Positions 33,560-41,955 of a stretch of DNA of 64,000 bases are shown here, piece after piece. Both the position numbers and the translations under genes were made by a program. A model generated the notes under the pieces. It saw only the letters and a program-made list of their open reading frames with translations. It was not told the DNA's origin and did not search any database. How positions within the stretch are numbered: position 1 is the first letter of the stretch; every line of letters begins with the position of its first letter. This DNA comes from CAZEQK01 sp964514395 (GTDB taxonomy: Bacteria > Bacillota > Bacilli > Tepidibacillales > Tepidibacillaceae): the NCBI GenBank assembly GCA_964514395.1, contig CAZEQK010000014.1, positions 8,467-72,466 on the forward strand. The letters run 5' to 3'.

Positions 33560-35368
33560 TTAAAGCAAACCTTCGATTTGGTCTAATATATCTTTAAACA
33601 CATCAAGAGCATTTTGAATCGGCTTCTTTGATGTCATATCAACTCCTGCTCTTTTTAATAATTCGATTGGATAATCTGATCCACCAGCTTTCAAGAATGC
33701 CAAGTAACGATCTACAGCTGGCTGCCCTTCCTCAATTATTTGTTTGGCAAGCGAAATCGCTGCTGAATACCCTGTCGCATATTTATAAACATAAAAGTTC
33801 ATGTAAAAATGGGGTACTCTTTCCCATTCATAATCAATCAAGTCGTCAATAACAATCTCTTCGCCATAGTAATATTTATTTAAATCACGATACATTTTAT
33901 TAAGGAGCTCAGACGTTAACGCTTCTCCTGACTCAACTTTTTCATGAATTAATTTTTCATATTCTGCAAACATAGTTTGGCGATAAATAGTCCCTCTAAA
34001 CTGTTCTAAATAATAATTCAAATAATAGAGTTTTTCTTTCTTATCAGTAGTGGTTTTTAATAGATAATGCATCAATAATGACTCATTTAATGTTGAGGCA
34101 ACTTCCGCTACAAATATTTTATAATGGGAATATATATATGATTGATTTTTATTAGAATAATAGGAATGCATAGAATGACCTAACTCATGTGCTAGTGTGA
34201 ACATATCATTAACATTACCTTGATAATTTAATAGAATATATGGGTGAGTCCCATATGCCCCCCAGGAATAGGCACCGCCAGACTTTCCTTTATTTTCATA
34301 TACATCTATCCATCTTGAAGTAAATGCTTTTCCTAAATGAGTTAAATATTCTTCTCCTAATGGTTTTAACCCTTCTAACACCCTTTTTTTCGCGTCATCA
34401 TACTTAATTTTGAGATGAACATCCTTCACGATTGGTGTATATAAGTCGTACATATGTAGTTCGTTTAAACCTAACATCTGTTTACGAATGTTGACATAAC
34501 GATGCATTAATCCAATATTGTCATGAATCGTATCAATTAATTGATTATATACTTCGCTTGATACGTTATCATCATAGAGGGAAGCTTCTAGTGCTGATGA
34601 AAACTTTCTAACCTTGGCATAAAATACATTCTTCTTCACATTTGAATTTAGGGTCGCAGCAAAAGTGTTTTTTAAGCTTGCGTATGTTTTATATAAAGCT
34701 TCAAAGACATCCTTCCTGACTCTGCGATCATCACTTTCCATAAATTTCATATAGCGACCCTTTGTTAATTCCACCTCATCCCCATTTTCATCTTCTATAA
34801 TAGGAAAGGTTATATCTGCATTATTTAACATGCCGTATATGTAATCAGAGGCTTGAGCTAGTTCACCGGTCTCTGCTAGTAGTTCTTCTAATTCTTGCGA
34901 TAATATATGTGGTTTCATACGAATGATTTCATCTAAATATTGTTTATAAAACTTCAAGCCTTCATTCACTTCAATAAAGTGATGCATTTTATCATTTTCA
35001 ATTGAAAGTATCTCTGGAACGATAAAGGAGGTAATGCTATTAATTTTTACATGCAAACTGGATACTCTATCGGCTAATCCTTGATATTTATCATTGGTAT
35101 TATCCTCGTCCTTTTTCATTCGAGCATATACAAATACTTTTTCTAGCATCTCAGACATCTCGTCCTGAAGATTTAGCACAACTAATAAATTTTCATTAGT
35201 TTGACCAAGTTTACCTTCGTAGCCTTTTAATTCCTCAGCAAGCTTTTTTACATGATTAAAATCCCTTTCAAAATCATGATCACTCTCATAAATTGCTTCC
35301 AGATTCCATTTAAACTCATTATTTATTTCTTCTCTACTTTGGAGATTTTTTTTATTCTTATCCATCAT
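33560..35368 (-). CDS. pepF: oligoendopeptidase F
   Basis: A 602-residue cytosolic M3 zinc metallopeptidase that degrades short peptides. The zinc motif AHELGHSMHS places ligands at His394 and His398 with Glu395 as catalyst; the third ligand lies about 25 residues on in FVAEVASTLNE (Glu). The start (FKWNLEAIYESD), the overall length of about 600 and the C-terminal FLKAGGSDYPIELLKRAGVD are typical of PepF. AAGGAGG precedes the ATG. It is monocistronic with a clear terminator. In B. subtilis some PepF homologues affect sporulation and peptide signals; no such link is visible here. Confidence 0.95.
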   Translation of the reverse strand: MMDKNKKNLQSREEINNEFKWNLEAIYESDHDFERDFNHVKKLAEELKGYEGKLGQTNENLLVVLNLQDEMSEMLEKVFVYARMKKDEDNTNDKYQGLADRVSSLHVKINSITSFIVPEILSIENDKMHHFIEVNEGLKFYKQYLDEIIRMKPHILSQELEELLAETGELAQASDYIYGMLNNADITFPIIEDENGDEVELTKGRYMKFMESDDRRVRKDVFEALYKTYASLKNTFAATLNSNVKKNVFYAKVRKFSSALEASLYDDNVSSEVYNQLIDTIHDNIGLMHRYVNIRKQMLGLNELHMYDLYTPIVKDVHLKIKYDDAKKRVLEGLKPLGEEYLTHLGKAFTSRWIDVYENKGKSGGAYSWGAYGTHPYILLNYQGNVNDMFTLAHELGHSMHSYYSNKNQSYIYSHYKIFVAEVASTLNESLLMHYLLKTTTDKKEKLYYLNYYLEQFRGTIYRQTMFAEYEKLIHEKVESGEALTSELLNKMYRDLNKYYYGEEIVIDDLIDYEWERVPHFYMNFYVYKYATGYSAAISLAKQIIEEGQPAVDRYLAFLKAGGSDYPIELLKRAGVDMTSKKPIQNALDVFKDILDQIEGLL

Positions 35369-35580
35369 AATTCCTCCTTACTAGCATTTTCTCAAATATT
35401 ATTTTTTTCCCTACCTAATTATGTCTATGTATTGATATTATTATCACATTATTTATAAAAATTATCATAAATAAAGTGCATTGTGCAAATTTAAATTTTT
35501 ATGTAACATCATTAAAACTTATATCGTCTAATAACTTATTAAAAAAACAATCACTTAACATAACACTATTGTAAAAAATC

Positions 35581-35880
35581 ATGTTTGATAAATTTACACC
35601 TGCTAACTCAGATACTGAGTATTATGTAGCAAAATCACGTTACGCTGATGAAAATACTATAAAAAACTTTTTAAATAATTATAACTCAAAAAACATGATA
35701 GATAACATCGTGAAACAATATGTAGTAAAAGAAGATATTCCTATAAAAGGTAATGTATATACTTTAAATTTACCTAAGGATTATCAATCCATTGTTGGTT
35801 ATACATTCACTGATAAAGATACGATTATCATTAAGAATGATAAAGCTACTATCACTATTTCACCTAATAATAAAAAGTGA
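35581..35880 (+). CDS. hypothetical protein, doubtful start
   Basis: A 99-residue frame with alternating polar strands and a Lys/Asn-rich tail (KATITISPNNKK). It has no signal peptide, membrane segment or motif I recognise. No ribosome site precedes the ATG, and an in-frame TAA lies two codons before it. It may be a real small gene, or the surviving 3' part of a larger one. It is isolated between pepF and degV, with no obvious promoter. Composition is very AT-rich like the surroundings. Confidence 0.4.
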   Translation: MFDKFTPANSDTEYYVAKSRYADENTIKNFLNNYNSKNMIDNIVKQYVVKEDIPIKGNVYTLNLPKDYQSIVGYTFTDKDTIIIKNDKATITISPNNKK

Positions 35881-35964
35881 CCTACACATTAATTATGAAG
35901 GATGGAAAATGATTAGTCGATTCAAAAATTGTAAACTAAATTTGATATGATTGAAAAAAACGAT

Positions 35965-36000
35965 AAAAAGAACCTCTTCTAAATAGAAAAGGTTCTTTTG
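35965..36000 (-). terminator. intrinsic terminator after degV
   Basis: An inverted repeat AAAAGAACCTC...AGGTTCTTTT with a 4-nt loop and one mismatch, with a T tract on the minus strand. Confidence 0.75.
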
Positions 36001-36009
36001 CGTTCTAAT

Positions 36010-36858
36010 TTAAAATGAAATTAAAATCCCACCATTACCAGCATAGGTTCCAATTGTTGGACCGATATCCGTTAAAATGATTTTTGCATATTGATATCTC
36101 TCTTCTATCATCTTCTTTACTTTGATTGCTTTTTCTTCACAATTGGAATGGGCGATTCCTAGAATTTTTTTCTCAAGATTGTACCCATATTCTTCAAGTA
36201 AGTCAACAAGACGTTTTATGGCATTTTTTGAACCCCTTACCTTATCAATAATATCTAATGAACCTTCATAGCTATTCTTCATTATTATTTTTATCGATAA
36301 GACGGAAGCAATCTTTCCTTTCACCCGATCTAATCTACCACCTTTGATCACATTTTCTAATGTATCTAAAAATATAAAGGTGTTGGTATTATTGACGATT
36401 TCCGTCACTTTGTTGGTGATGTCAATATAGGAATATCCATTTTCAATCAGTTTTGCTGTTTGATTAACAATGAGCCCTAATCCAATCGAAGCATTTTTTG
36501 AATCGATAGCGGTAATATTGGCATTTGGATAATCTTCTTTGTACATGTCAATAGCAAACTTTGCATTTTGAAAGGTACTACTTAATTGCGAAGATAGGGA
36601 CAGGACAATTCCCTCATCCTTTGGTTCTAAGTTATCTTTATATAGCTTATAAAATTCATAGGGCGATGGTGCAGCTGTCTTTGGTAGCTCTTCCTGTTCA
36701 TTCATTTTTGAATAAAATTCATTTACATTAAGATTCACTCTATCAAAATAGGTATTTTGCTGAAAGGTAACATGGAGTGGTGCAATATTTACATTGTTTT
36801 TAGCTATTAAGTCTTGAGGTAAATCACAGCTACTATCAGTAAATATTTTAATCGTCAT
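36010..36858 (-). CDS. DegV family fatty-acid-binding protein
   Basis: A 282-residue cytosolic protein of the DegV/FakB family, which bind a fatty acid and can present it to FakA kinase for phosphorylation. It has the N-terminal IFTDSSCDLP signature, APLHVTF, the serine/threonine-rich lipid-head loop KTAAPSPYEF and LSSQLSSTFQNA, and the terminal GPTIGTYAGNGG. All are standard for the family. ATG 36858 lies seven bases after GGGGGA; the TTG two codons earlier is too close to that site. No fakA gene is adjacent. Confidence 0.9.
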   Translation of the reverse strand: MTIKIFTDSSCDLPQDLIAKNNVNIAPLHVTFQQNTYFDRVNLNVNEFYSKMNEQEELPKTAAPSPYEFYKLYKDNLEPKDEGIVLSLSSQLSSTFQNAKFAIDMYKEDYPNANITAIDSKNASIGLGLIVNQTAKLIENGYSYIDITNKVTEIVNNTNTFIFLDTLENVIKGGRLDRVKGKIASVLSIKIIMKNSYEGSLDIIDKVRGSKNAIKRLVDLLEEYGYNLEKKILGIAHSNCEEKAIKVKKMIEERYQYAKIILTDIGPTIGTYAGNGGILISF

Positions 36859-36928
36859 AAACAATCCCCCAAATCATTCTATTTTCAAATAATATCATAA
36901 CAATTTTCTTTTAGAAGAGCATCTATCA

Positions 36929-37129
36929 CTACTTTTGTTCGTTTCTAAAGGTAAATATGATTGTTTTTTTTGTTATCTTTTTTAGTTCATCTTCAATCGT
37001 TTTTAAATCATTCATTGATACATCCTCTTTCTTTTCCTCTTCTAGTTTCTCTATCATATAGATCATTAATTTTAATTTACTTTTAATATATTGTAATTGC
37101 TTTGTCATATTAAAAATTGGAGTAGACAT
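36929..37129 (-). CDS. small coiled-coil protein, unknown function
   Basis: A 66-residue protein, lysine/glutamate rich, with a likely coiled coil from about residue 12 to 55 (KSKLKLMIYMIEKLEEEKKE). It has no membrane segment or motif I recognise. ATG 37129 fits GAAAGGATGATAAAG; the ATG three codons earlier overlaps that site. It stands between degV and the agr-like locus on the same strand, but the agr terminator separates it from agrD. Confidence 0.55.
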   Translation of the reverse strand: MSTPIFNMTKQLQYIKSKLKLMIYMIEKLEEEKKEDVSMNDLKTIEDELKKITKKTIIFTFRNEQK

Positions 37130-37212
37130 CTTTATCATCCTTTCAAAATTATCTTACCACTAATAAACTATTTTACACAAAAAATAAATATATTACATTA
37201 AGGTAAACAAAA

Positions 37213-37240
37213 AAAACGGGCACCCAACGCCCGTTTTAAT
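37213..37240 (-). terminator. intrinsic terminator of the agr-like operon
   Basis: AAAACGGGC/GCCCGTTTT (37213-37221 with 37229-37237) has a 7-nt loop and a T tract on the minus strand. Confidence 0.85.
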
Positions 37241-37270
37241 TAAATGTTTATCTTCTATATGTTTCTCTAG

Positions 37271-37381
37271 TTATTTTTTTGGTTGCTCAGGTTGATAAAG
37301 GAAAAAAATACTAGCTGTATTCATCTCTATTAATGCTATTGCTGAAAAGATGGTTGCCATCATTTTAAAAGCTTTTTTCAT
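37271..37381 (-). CDS. agrD: AgrD-like cyclic lactone autoinducer propeptide
   Basis: A 36-residue propeptide with an amphipathic N-terminal leader (MKKAFKMMATIFSAIALIEM) and the C-terminal part TASIFFLYQPEQPKK. This is the AgrD layout: leader, short signal segment, then a proline/charged tail starting QPExP that AgrB removes. The signal would be cut from around ASIFFLY. A serine, not cysteine, is available for ring closure, so a lactone rather than thiolactone is inferred. GGAGGTGG lies five bases before the ATG, and the start overlaps the end of agrB by 17 bp, indicating coupled translation. Confidence 0.82.
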   Translation of the reverse strand: MKKAFKMMATIFSAIALIEMNTASIFFLYQPEQPKK

Positions 37382-38006
37382 CTCGTTCCACCTCCGATCT
37401 CTCTTTTTTTAATTGAAAGAAATGATCTATGGTGTATAAAAACTTATAACCAAATGGAGTTAAGGTAAAGCTTTGAAGTAACAAACCAACTGATGAGAAA
37501 AACGAAACGGTTGGAAATTCTAAGAAGAAAAAATGAAGGATTATATTTATGATGAGCCATATAAGTAGAAATCCTATGCTTGTCTGCTTAAAAAAAAGCT
37601 TTTTATTTTCTGCAATAGGACGATTATGAGCAGCATGTGGCACGTATAAAATAGTAACAAGAGAAGAAAATATAAATGTAATAATGATAAGATATAAAAT
37701 ACTATGAGTGTTTGGTAAATCTTGAAGTAACAAGGGAGGGATGACGAATAATACAAGAGATGTAACAAAGCAACGGTAGAAAGTGGACATATGCACTCCA
37801 CCTGAAATGATGCGGAATAGAACAAAGGTGATAATAATAGAAAACATCGCTATAAAAATATCTAGAAGTAGTGCTATAAGAATGAAAAATAGTAATTTTG
37901 ACATTGTACTTAAAGTAACTTCAATTCCATATCGAATATAATCAACATCACCTCGTTCTGCTTTCTTAGCAATTTTGATTGCTAAATAATGGGAAATTTT
38001 AGTTAT
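37365..38006 (-). CDS. agrB: AgrB-like propeptide-processing membrane protease, non-ATG start
   Basis: A membrane cysteine protease that matures the AgrD propeptide. The catalytic motif is GGVHMSTFYRC, whose His and Cys are seven residues apart as in known AgrB. Several hydrophobic segments surround it. The first ATG (37904) would cut off a conserved N-terminal region encoded upstream (ISHYLAIKIAKKAERG, DVDYIRYGIEV). No ATG, GTG, TTG or CTG exists in that frame back to a stop, but AAAGGGGAG (38024-38016) is followed by ATT ATT ATA ATA. Translation from ATA 38006 or 38009 gives 213-214 residues, the normal AgrB size. Confidence 0.82.
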   Translation of the reverse strand: MTKISHYLAIKIAKKAERGDVDYIRYGIEVTLSTMSKLLFFILIALLLDIFIAMFSIIITFVLFRIISGGVHMSTFYRCFVTSLVLFVIPPLLLQDLPNTHSILYLIIITFIFSSLVTILYVPHAAHNRPIAENKKLFFKQTSIGFLLIWLIINIILHFFFLEFPTVSFFSSVGLLLQSFTLTPFGYKFLYTIDHFFQLKKERSEVERDEKSF

Positions 38007-38049
38007 TATAATAATCTCCCCTTTATATTTAATTAAATCAACTTAATAA

Positions 38050-39381
38050 CTATACTAGTGGTATTTCTATTGTAAAGCTTGTTATTTTTTCAGTAGATTC
38101 TACTAGAATTTGCCCTTTATATTTATCTATTGCTCCCTTTACTATAGCTAAACCATATCCACTATTTTCATTATCTTTCTTAGTAGTATACCCCTTTTTG
38201 AACATTAAATCAATTACTTTTTTGTTAATTTTTGGTCCGTTGTTCGATATTTTAATGATAGCTTTATTATCTACTTTTCCCCAATAAAGTTCAATAAAAG
38301 GCTTTTTTACTGTAGCATTTGATGTAGCATGTAAGGCATTATCTAGAAGATTACTAATCATTTTGACTAAATCGTAGCCTTTGATTATTGAAAAAGAATC
38401 ACTTGTATTTACATTGATATTAAAGGCTATTCCTTCGGACTCAATTTGTTCAATTTTTGTATGTAAAAAAGCACTTACTGTAGGATTCTTAATTTGAATC
38501 ACTCTATTTATTCTTTTTGAATTATGAATTATGTTTGACATATAATCCTGTAATTGATCGTACAAATTTGCCTGAATAAGACCATTTATTGTATTTAACT
38601 CATTTACAAAATCATGTCTCTCCATTTTTAATTTATCTAACAAACCTTCTAAATACCTGTTATAACTACTTTCTGTTCGATTAATCTCTTTTTTTGCATT
38701 TAAATTCATTACCTTCATGATAAATAGTATGAGAAAGACATTTGTTATAATTAGTAGAATACTAGTAAACGGTAACCCGTAAATATTAAAAATAACTTTT
38801 TTATGTAAGAAGGTATTTTTCATATAAAAAGAATAATTCAGGTAAATGATAACAAATAACTGTAGTAACGCTAAAAACAAGATACTAAGCCAATAATATG
38901 TGATTCTTTTATTCATAAATTTCTTTCGGTACCATATTGTTATTGACGTATTTTTGATATTCAGATACCAAATTCCAATAATGATTGGAATTAAGTATAG
39001 TATAGTTAAAATAAACTTAGTTAATAAACTATTCATAATTTGATCATAATCTATAAAATTAAGGAAAATAGAAAAAAGGATAATTTCACTAATTAACGCT
39101 GATATTAATGCAAAAACAGTCATAACAAAAGAAGTTCTCCATTTCATTTTAAAAAATATCTTATAGAGAACAAATATTGAGAAAACCTCAATAATAATGC
39201 GGAAATCAGTGATTAAGTTGAAATACCAAAGTAAATCAGATACCAAGGCTGCAGCAGCTGCCATAAAAAGAGTTCTATACTTGATAGCGTTAAATTGATG
39301 GCCTAGAACTGTTGCGCCCCAAATCATCATTACATACATTTCTGGAATGGAAATGAATAGATAATTGATTAAAAAATCCAT
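38050..39381 (-). CDS. AgrC-like GHKL sensor histidine kinase
   Basis: A 443-residue membrane kinase. Six or seven membrane segments fill residues 5-225. A cytoplasmic kinase of the GHKL/HPK10 type follows, with phospho-acceptor His256 in LKMERHDFVNELNTINGLIQ, the N-box NLLDNALHAT (344-353) and the G-box NSGYGLAIVKG near 405. This is the layout of AgrC receptors for cyclic peptides. The agrB and agrD genes follow on the same strand. No LytTR-type response regulator is in the window, so the downstream target is unknown. A single ACAGTTAA half-site lies about 100 bp upstream (39487-39480). Confidence 0.85.
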   Translation of the reverse strand: MDFLINYLFISIPEMYVMMIWGATVLGHQFNAIKYRTLFMAAAAALVSDLLWYFNLITDFRIIIEVFSIFVLYKIFFKMKWRTSFVMTVFALISALISEIILFSIFLNFIDYDQIMNSLLTKFILTILYLIPIIIGIWYLNIKNTSITIWYRKKFMNKRITYYWLSILFLALLQLFVIIYLNYSFYMKNTFLHKKVIFNIYGLPFTSILLIITNVFLILFIMKVMNLNAKKEINRTESSYNRYLEGLLDKLKMERHDFVNELNTINGLIQANLYDQLQDYMSNIIHNSKRINRVIQIKNPTVSAFLHTKIEQIESEGIAFNINVNTSDSFSIIKGYDLVKMISNLLDNALHATSNATVKKPFIELYWGKVDNKAIIKISNNGPKINKKVIDLMFKKGYTTKKDNENSGYGLAIVKGAIDKYKGQILVESTEKITSFTIEIPLV

Positions 39382-39646
39382 CGAAACGCTCCTCTATCAT
39401 ACAAAATTTGCTATCTATTATCAGTATACTATTAGTAATACTTATTAAAAATATAAATATATCTTTTTTTCACAATTTTTTAACTGTTTCAACAATTTTA
39501 GTACCTATGCACTATTATTTTGACGAAAACTTGAACTTATCTAAAGGTTTATATTATTGATAATAAATAGGTTTTGCACCTTCTAAATGGGTATAATTAA
39601 TTATTTTTTTAAAAAAGTTGTTTTTTATCCCATCAGACTTAATTTA

Positions 39647-40162
39647 TTACAGTATTTTTAATGTTTGTATGGTGTACTTCACCAATCTACTAATATCTTC
39701 TATATTATCTTCGTCAATTTTCCTACCAAAAGAAAGGGTGATTTCATCAAAGTATTCCCCATCTATGCCACTTTCGCCAAAATAAAAGAAAACTTTTTGG
39801 TTGATAGATGGACGATGACCCCAAATTTTATTTAATTTATTCCTGATTATCTCACATTCTCGTTTAGGTTCTATTATCTTTAAAATAAATGTAACTATAA
39901 TTTCACACCCAGGTTTTAAGTCATTCTTTATTTCTGATATTTCTTTCATCAAATCTTCTGTGTCAACACTTAGATGGATTTCTGAAAGAATATCTTTTAT
40001 TGCATTTGCCAGCTTAAATTGCATAATAAACTTTCTCGCCATTTTAGCTAAATCAACTCGGTCTTCTCGATTCGTCACTAAAATCTCCCCAGATAAATCG
40101 ATATCATAAATTTCTCCTTCTAAAACAACTTTAATATTTTCAAATATGGTTGGATCAAACAT
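39647..40162 (-). CDS. hypothetical protein
   Basis: A 171-residue soluble protein, acidic overall, with a pattern of strands and helices (VLEGEIYDIDLSGEILVTN, PGCEIIVTFILKII, YFDEITLSFGRKIDED). It has no signal peptide or membrane segment. The family is not recognised. AAGGAG sits 13 bases before the ATG at 40162; an alternative upstream ATG (40219) would overlap the divergent promoter region for the coat genes. It ends about 265 bp upstream of the agr-like kinase, on the same strand. Confidence 0.55.
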   Translation of the reverse strand: MFDPTIFENIKVVLEGEIYDIDLSGEILVTNREDRVDLAKMARKFIMQFKLANAIKDILSEIHLSVDTEDLMKEISEIKNDLKPGCEIIVTFILKIIEPKRECEIIRNKLNKIWGHRPSINQKVFFYFGESGIDGEYFDEITLSFGRKIDEDNIEDISRLVKYTIQTLKIL

Positions 40163-40331
40163 GATAAAAATCTCACTCCTTATCCTATTTCTCATACCTA
40201 TTAACCATATTTCCTTCATCCTAAATGTGGTATAAAAATATTTAAATTTATTTCCATGAATGAAAAAAACCCTTTCCGGGAAAATTATAATTGTATTTTG
40301 TAAAAATATTAAATGAAAGGAGATTTTGTTT

Positions 40332-40523
40332 ATGCCTCAACAACCATTAACACAATTGGAATTACAAAATTTAAGAGCCTTAATATCAGGACACGACTTA
40401 GCAAATCAAAAACTACAAGAATATTCCAATCAATGTCAGGATCCTCAAATTAAACAAATGCTCCAGCAATCGGCTCAATCTGCTCTTAATACAAAACAAC
40501 AGCTTATGTCATATTTACAATAA
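40332..40523 (+). CDS. small spore coat-associated protein (CotF partner)
   Basis: A 63-residue glutamine-rich helical protein (PQQPLTQLELQNLRALISGH, then QIKQMLQQSAQSALNTKQQL). In Bacillus, small proteins of this type are encoded directly before CotF-domain coat proteins and correspond to the N-terminal half of CotF-type proteins. GAAAGGAG precedes ATG 40332; a TTG two codons earlier is less likely. The next gene, a CotF-like protein, starts 12 bases after this stop, so they form a pair probably expressed late in the mother cell (inference). Confidence 0.7.
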   Translation: MPQQPLTQLELQNLRALISGHDLANQKLQEYSNQCQDPQIKQMLQQSAQSALNTKQQLMSYLQ

Positions 40524-40535
40524 GGAGGTATTAAT

Positions 40536-40781
40536 ATGCAAGAAAAACAAATGGTCAACGATGTGTTAAGTATGGTTAAAAGTAGCCTTGGAACTTATGC
40601 TCAAATGATTAGTGAAACATCTAATCAACAACTAAGACAAACCTTACAGCAAATCAGAAATTCTGATGAACAATTTCAATATCAACTATTTAATGTAGCA
40701 ACACAAAAAGGGTATTATTATCCTGCACAGCAAGTAACAGATGCAGAGATTCAAAAAGTAAGAACAGAATTAGGACAATAA
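40536..40781 (+). CDS. CotF family spore coat protein
   Basis: An 81-residue protein with the CotF domain pattern: a helix (NDVLSMVKSSLGTYAQMI), then QLRQTLQQIRNSDEQFQYQL and the aromatic signature QKGYYYPAQQ. CotF-type proteins are inner or outer spore coat components. Here the domain is split over two adjacent genes, as in several Bacillus YraF/YhcQ-type pairs. AAGGAGG lies nine bases before the ATG. This pair is good evidence that the organism forms endospores. Confidence 0.82.
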   Translation: MQEKQMVNDVLSMVKSSLGTYAQMISETSNQQLRQTLQQIRNSDEQFQYQLFNVATQKGYYYPAQQVTDAEIQKVRTELGQ

Positions 40782-40889
40782 TACGATGCAGGGGTGGTTT
40801 TGATATCACCCTTTTTTTATGGTATATAAACTTCTTTTAATTTTAATAATAGAGATATTTAATAACTAAAAGAAAAGGGGTTGATATGA

Positions 40890-41081
40890 ATGATGACGAT
40901 TATTATTACCATCCTATTCGTTGTTTTATTCTTAGCTTGGAAATCCTATGCTAATCAAGAAAGCAAGAAGGAAAAACCTCTAATTTATATGCAAGGGGAA
41001 AACGTTGATGATGATTCTGACGCCGATATGCAAGAACAATATAAATATATCAATCATACAGAACAAAATGATAAAGAATGA
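40890..41081 (+). CDS. small membrane-anchored acidic protein
   Basis: A 63-residue protein with one N-terminal membrane segment (ITILFVVLFLAW, about residues 4-17) and an acidic cytoplasmic or external tail (NVDDDSDADMQEQ). It has no recognised family. AAAAGGGG lies about ten bases upstream. It is in the same direction as the coat pair, 108 bp away, and ends just before a bidirectional terminator. Confidence 0.6.
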   Translation: MMTIIITILFVVLFLAWKSYANQESKKEKPLIYMQGENVDDDSDADMQEQYKYINHTEQNDKE

Positions 41082-41086
41082 ATAAA

Positions 41087-41112
41087 GTAACCCTCCTTAG
41101 AGGGTTACTTAT
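41087..41112. terminator. bidirectional intrinsic terminator
   Basis: A perfect 11-bp stem AAGTAACCCTC/GAGGGTTACTT with a 4-nt loop between converging genes. Confidence 0.88.
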
Positions 41113-41116
41113 ATTA

Positions 41117-41854
41117 TTAATAAAACACCTTAAATAAATATAAGCCTTGGCTTGGTACTGTTTCTCCTGCATATTGTCGATCCTTTAATTCTAATATCTT
41201 TTCAACCTCTTGATACGAACGCTCACCCAATCCAACCTCAATAAGTGTACCTGTTAAAATTCTTATCATTTTATATAAAAAACCATTCCCATGATAAATA
41301 ATCTCTATTTCGTCATCATTTTTATTAATATCGATTTGATAAATCTCTCTTATCATTGATTTTTTTTTTGATTTTGTAGCTGTAAATGAGTGAAAATCAT
41401 GCATACCGATTAAATAGCTAGCTGCCTTTTTCATTTTTTCTATATCTAATCTTTTTGGTACATGATAGGTATAATTTCTTTTTAATGCTGTTGGAATTTT
41501 ACCATTCCAAATTTTATATACATAAATTTTAGATTTTGCTGAATGACGTGCATGAAAATCTTCATTCACGGTTTCTAAGCTTTTTATTACGATATCTTGG
41601 GGTAGCATCTCATTACATGTATACAATAACCTATCTAAGTCAAGCACTTGCTCCGTTTCAAAGTGGGCTACCTGCTCAAATGCATGAACTCCTGCATCTG
41701 TCCGACCAGAACCATGTATTTCAACGGCTTCCTCAATCAGCTTTGAAAGCAACATCTCCACCTTCTGCTGAATTGTTTTATCAGAATGACTTAATCTTTG
41801 CCAGCCCTTGTACTTAGTCCCATCATATTCTAAAACCATCTTATATTTTGTCAT
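41117..41854 (-). CDS. truA: tRNA pseudouridine(38-40) synthase
   Basis: A 245-residue enzyme that makes pseudouridine at tRNA positions 38-40. It starts YKMVLEYDGTKYKGWQ and has the catalytic aspartate in SGRTDAGVHAFEQ (about 49-61); HDFHSFTAT and GNGFLYKMIRILTGTLIEVG are typical of TruA. The usual bacillar truA lies in the ribosomal protein rplQ-ecf cluster. Here it stands alone beside the tandem repeat array, so it may be a second, paralogous truA; this is inference from context. Confidence 0.93.
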   Translation of the reverse strand: MTKYKMVLEYDGTKYKGWQRLSHSDKTIQQKVEMLLSKLIEEAVEIHGSGRTDAGVHAFEQVAHFETEQVLDLDRLLYTCNEMLPQDIVIKSLETVNEDFHARHSAKSKIYVYKIWNGKIPTALKRNYTYHVPKRLDIEKMKKAASYLIGMHDFHSFTATKSKKKSMIREIYQIDINKNDDEIEIIYHGNGFLYKMIRILTGTLIEVGLGERSYQEVEKILELKDRQYAGETVPSQGLYLFKVFY

Positions 41855-41955
41855 GAAAGGTTACTCCTTTAACCACAGATCATATTTACGTAAATAAAAT
41901 ACATGGATTATCGTTATTCACGCTATCTCATCTTAACAAACATTCGTAACTTGAT

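Noticed and set aside
37574..37825. 83-codon minus-strand ORF in another frame of agrB
   Set aside because: Overlaps the agrB frame that carries the catalytic motif; it is only an out-of-frame shadow.
39480..39487. ACAGTTAA half-site upstream of the agr-like kinase as an AgrA box
   Set aside because: AgrA boxes need two 9-bp repeats 12 bp apart; the second repeat is absent at either expected position and no AgrA gene is seen.
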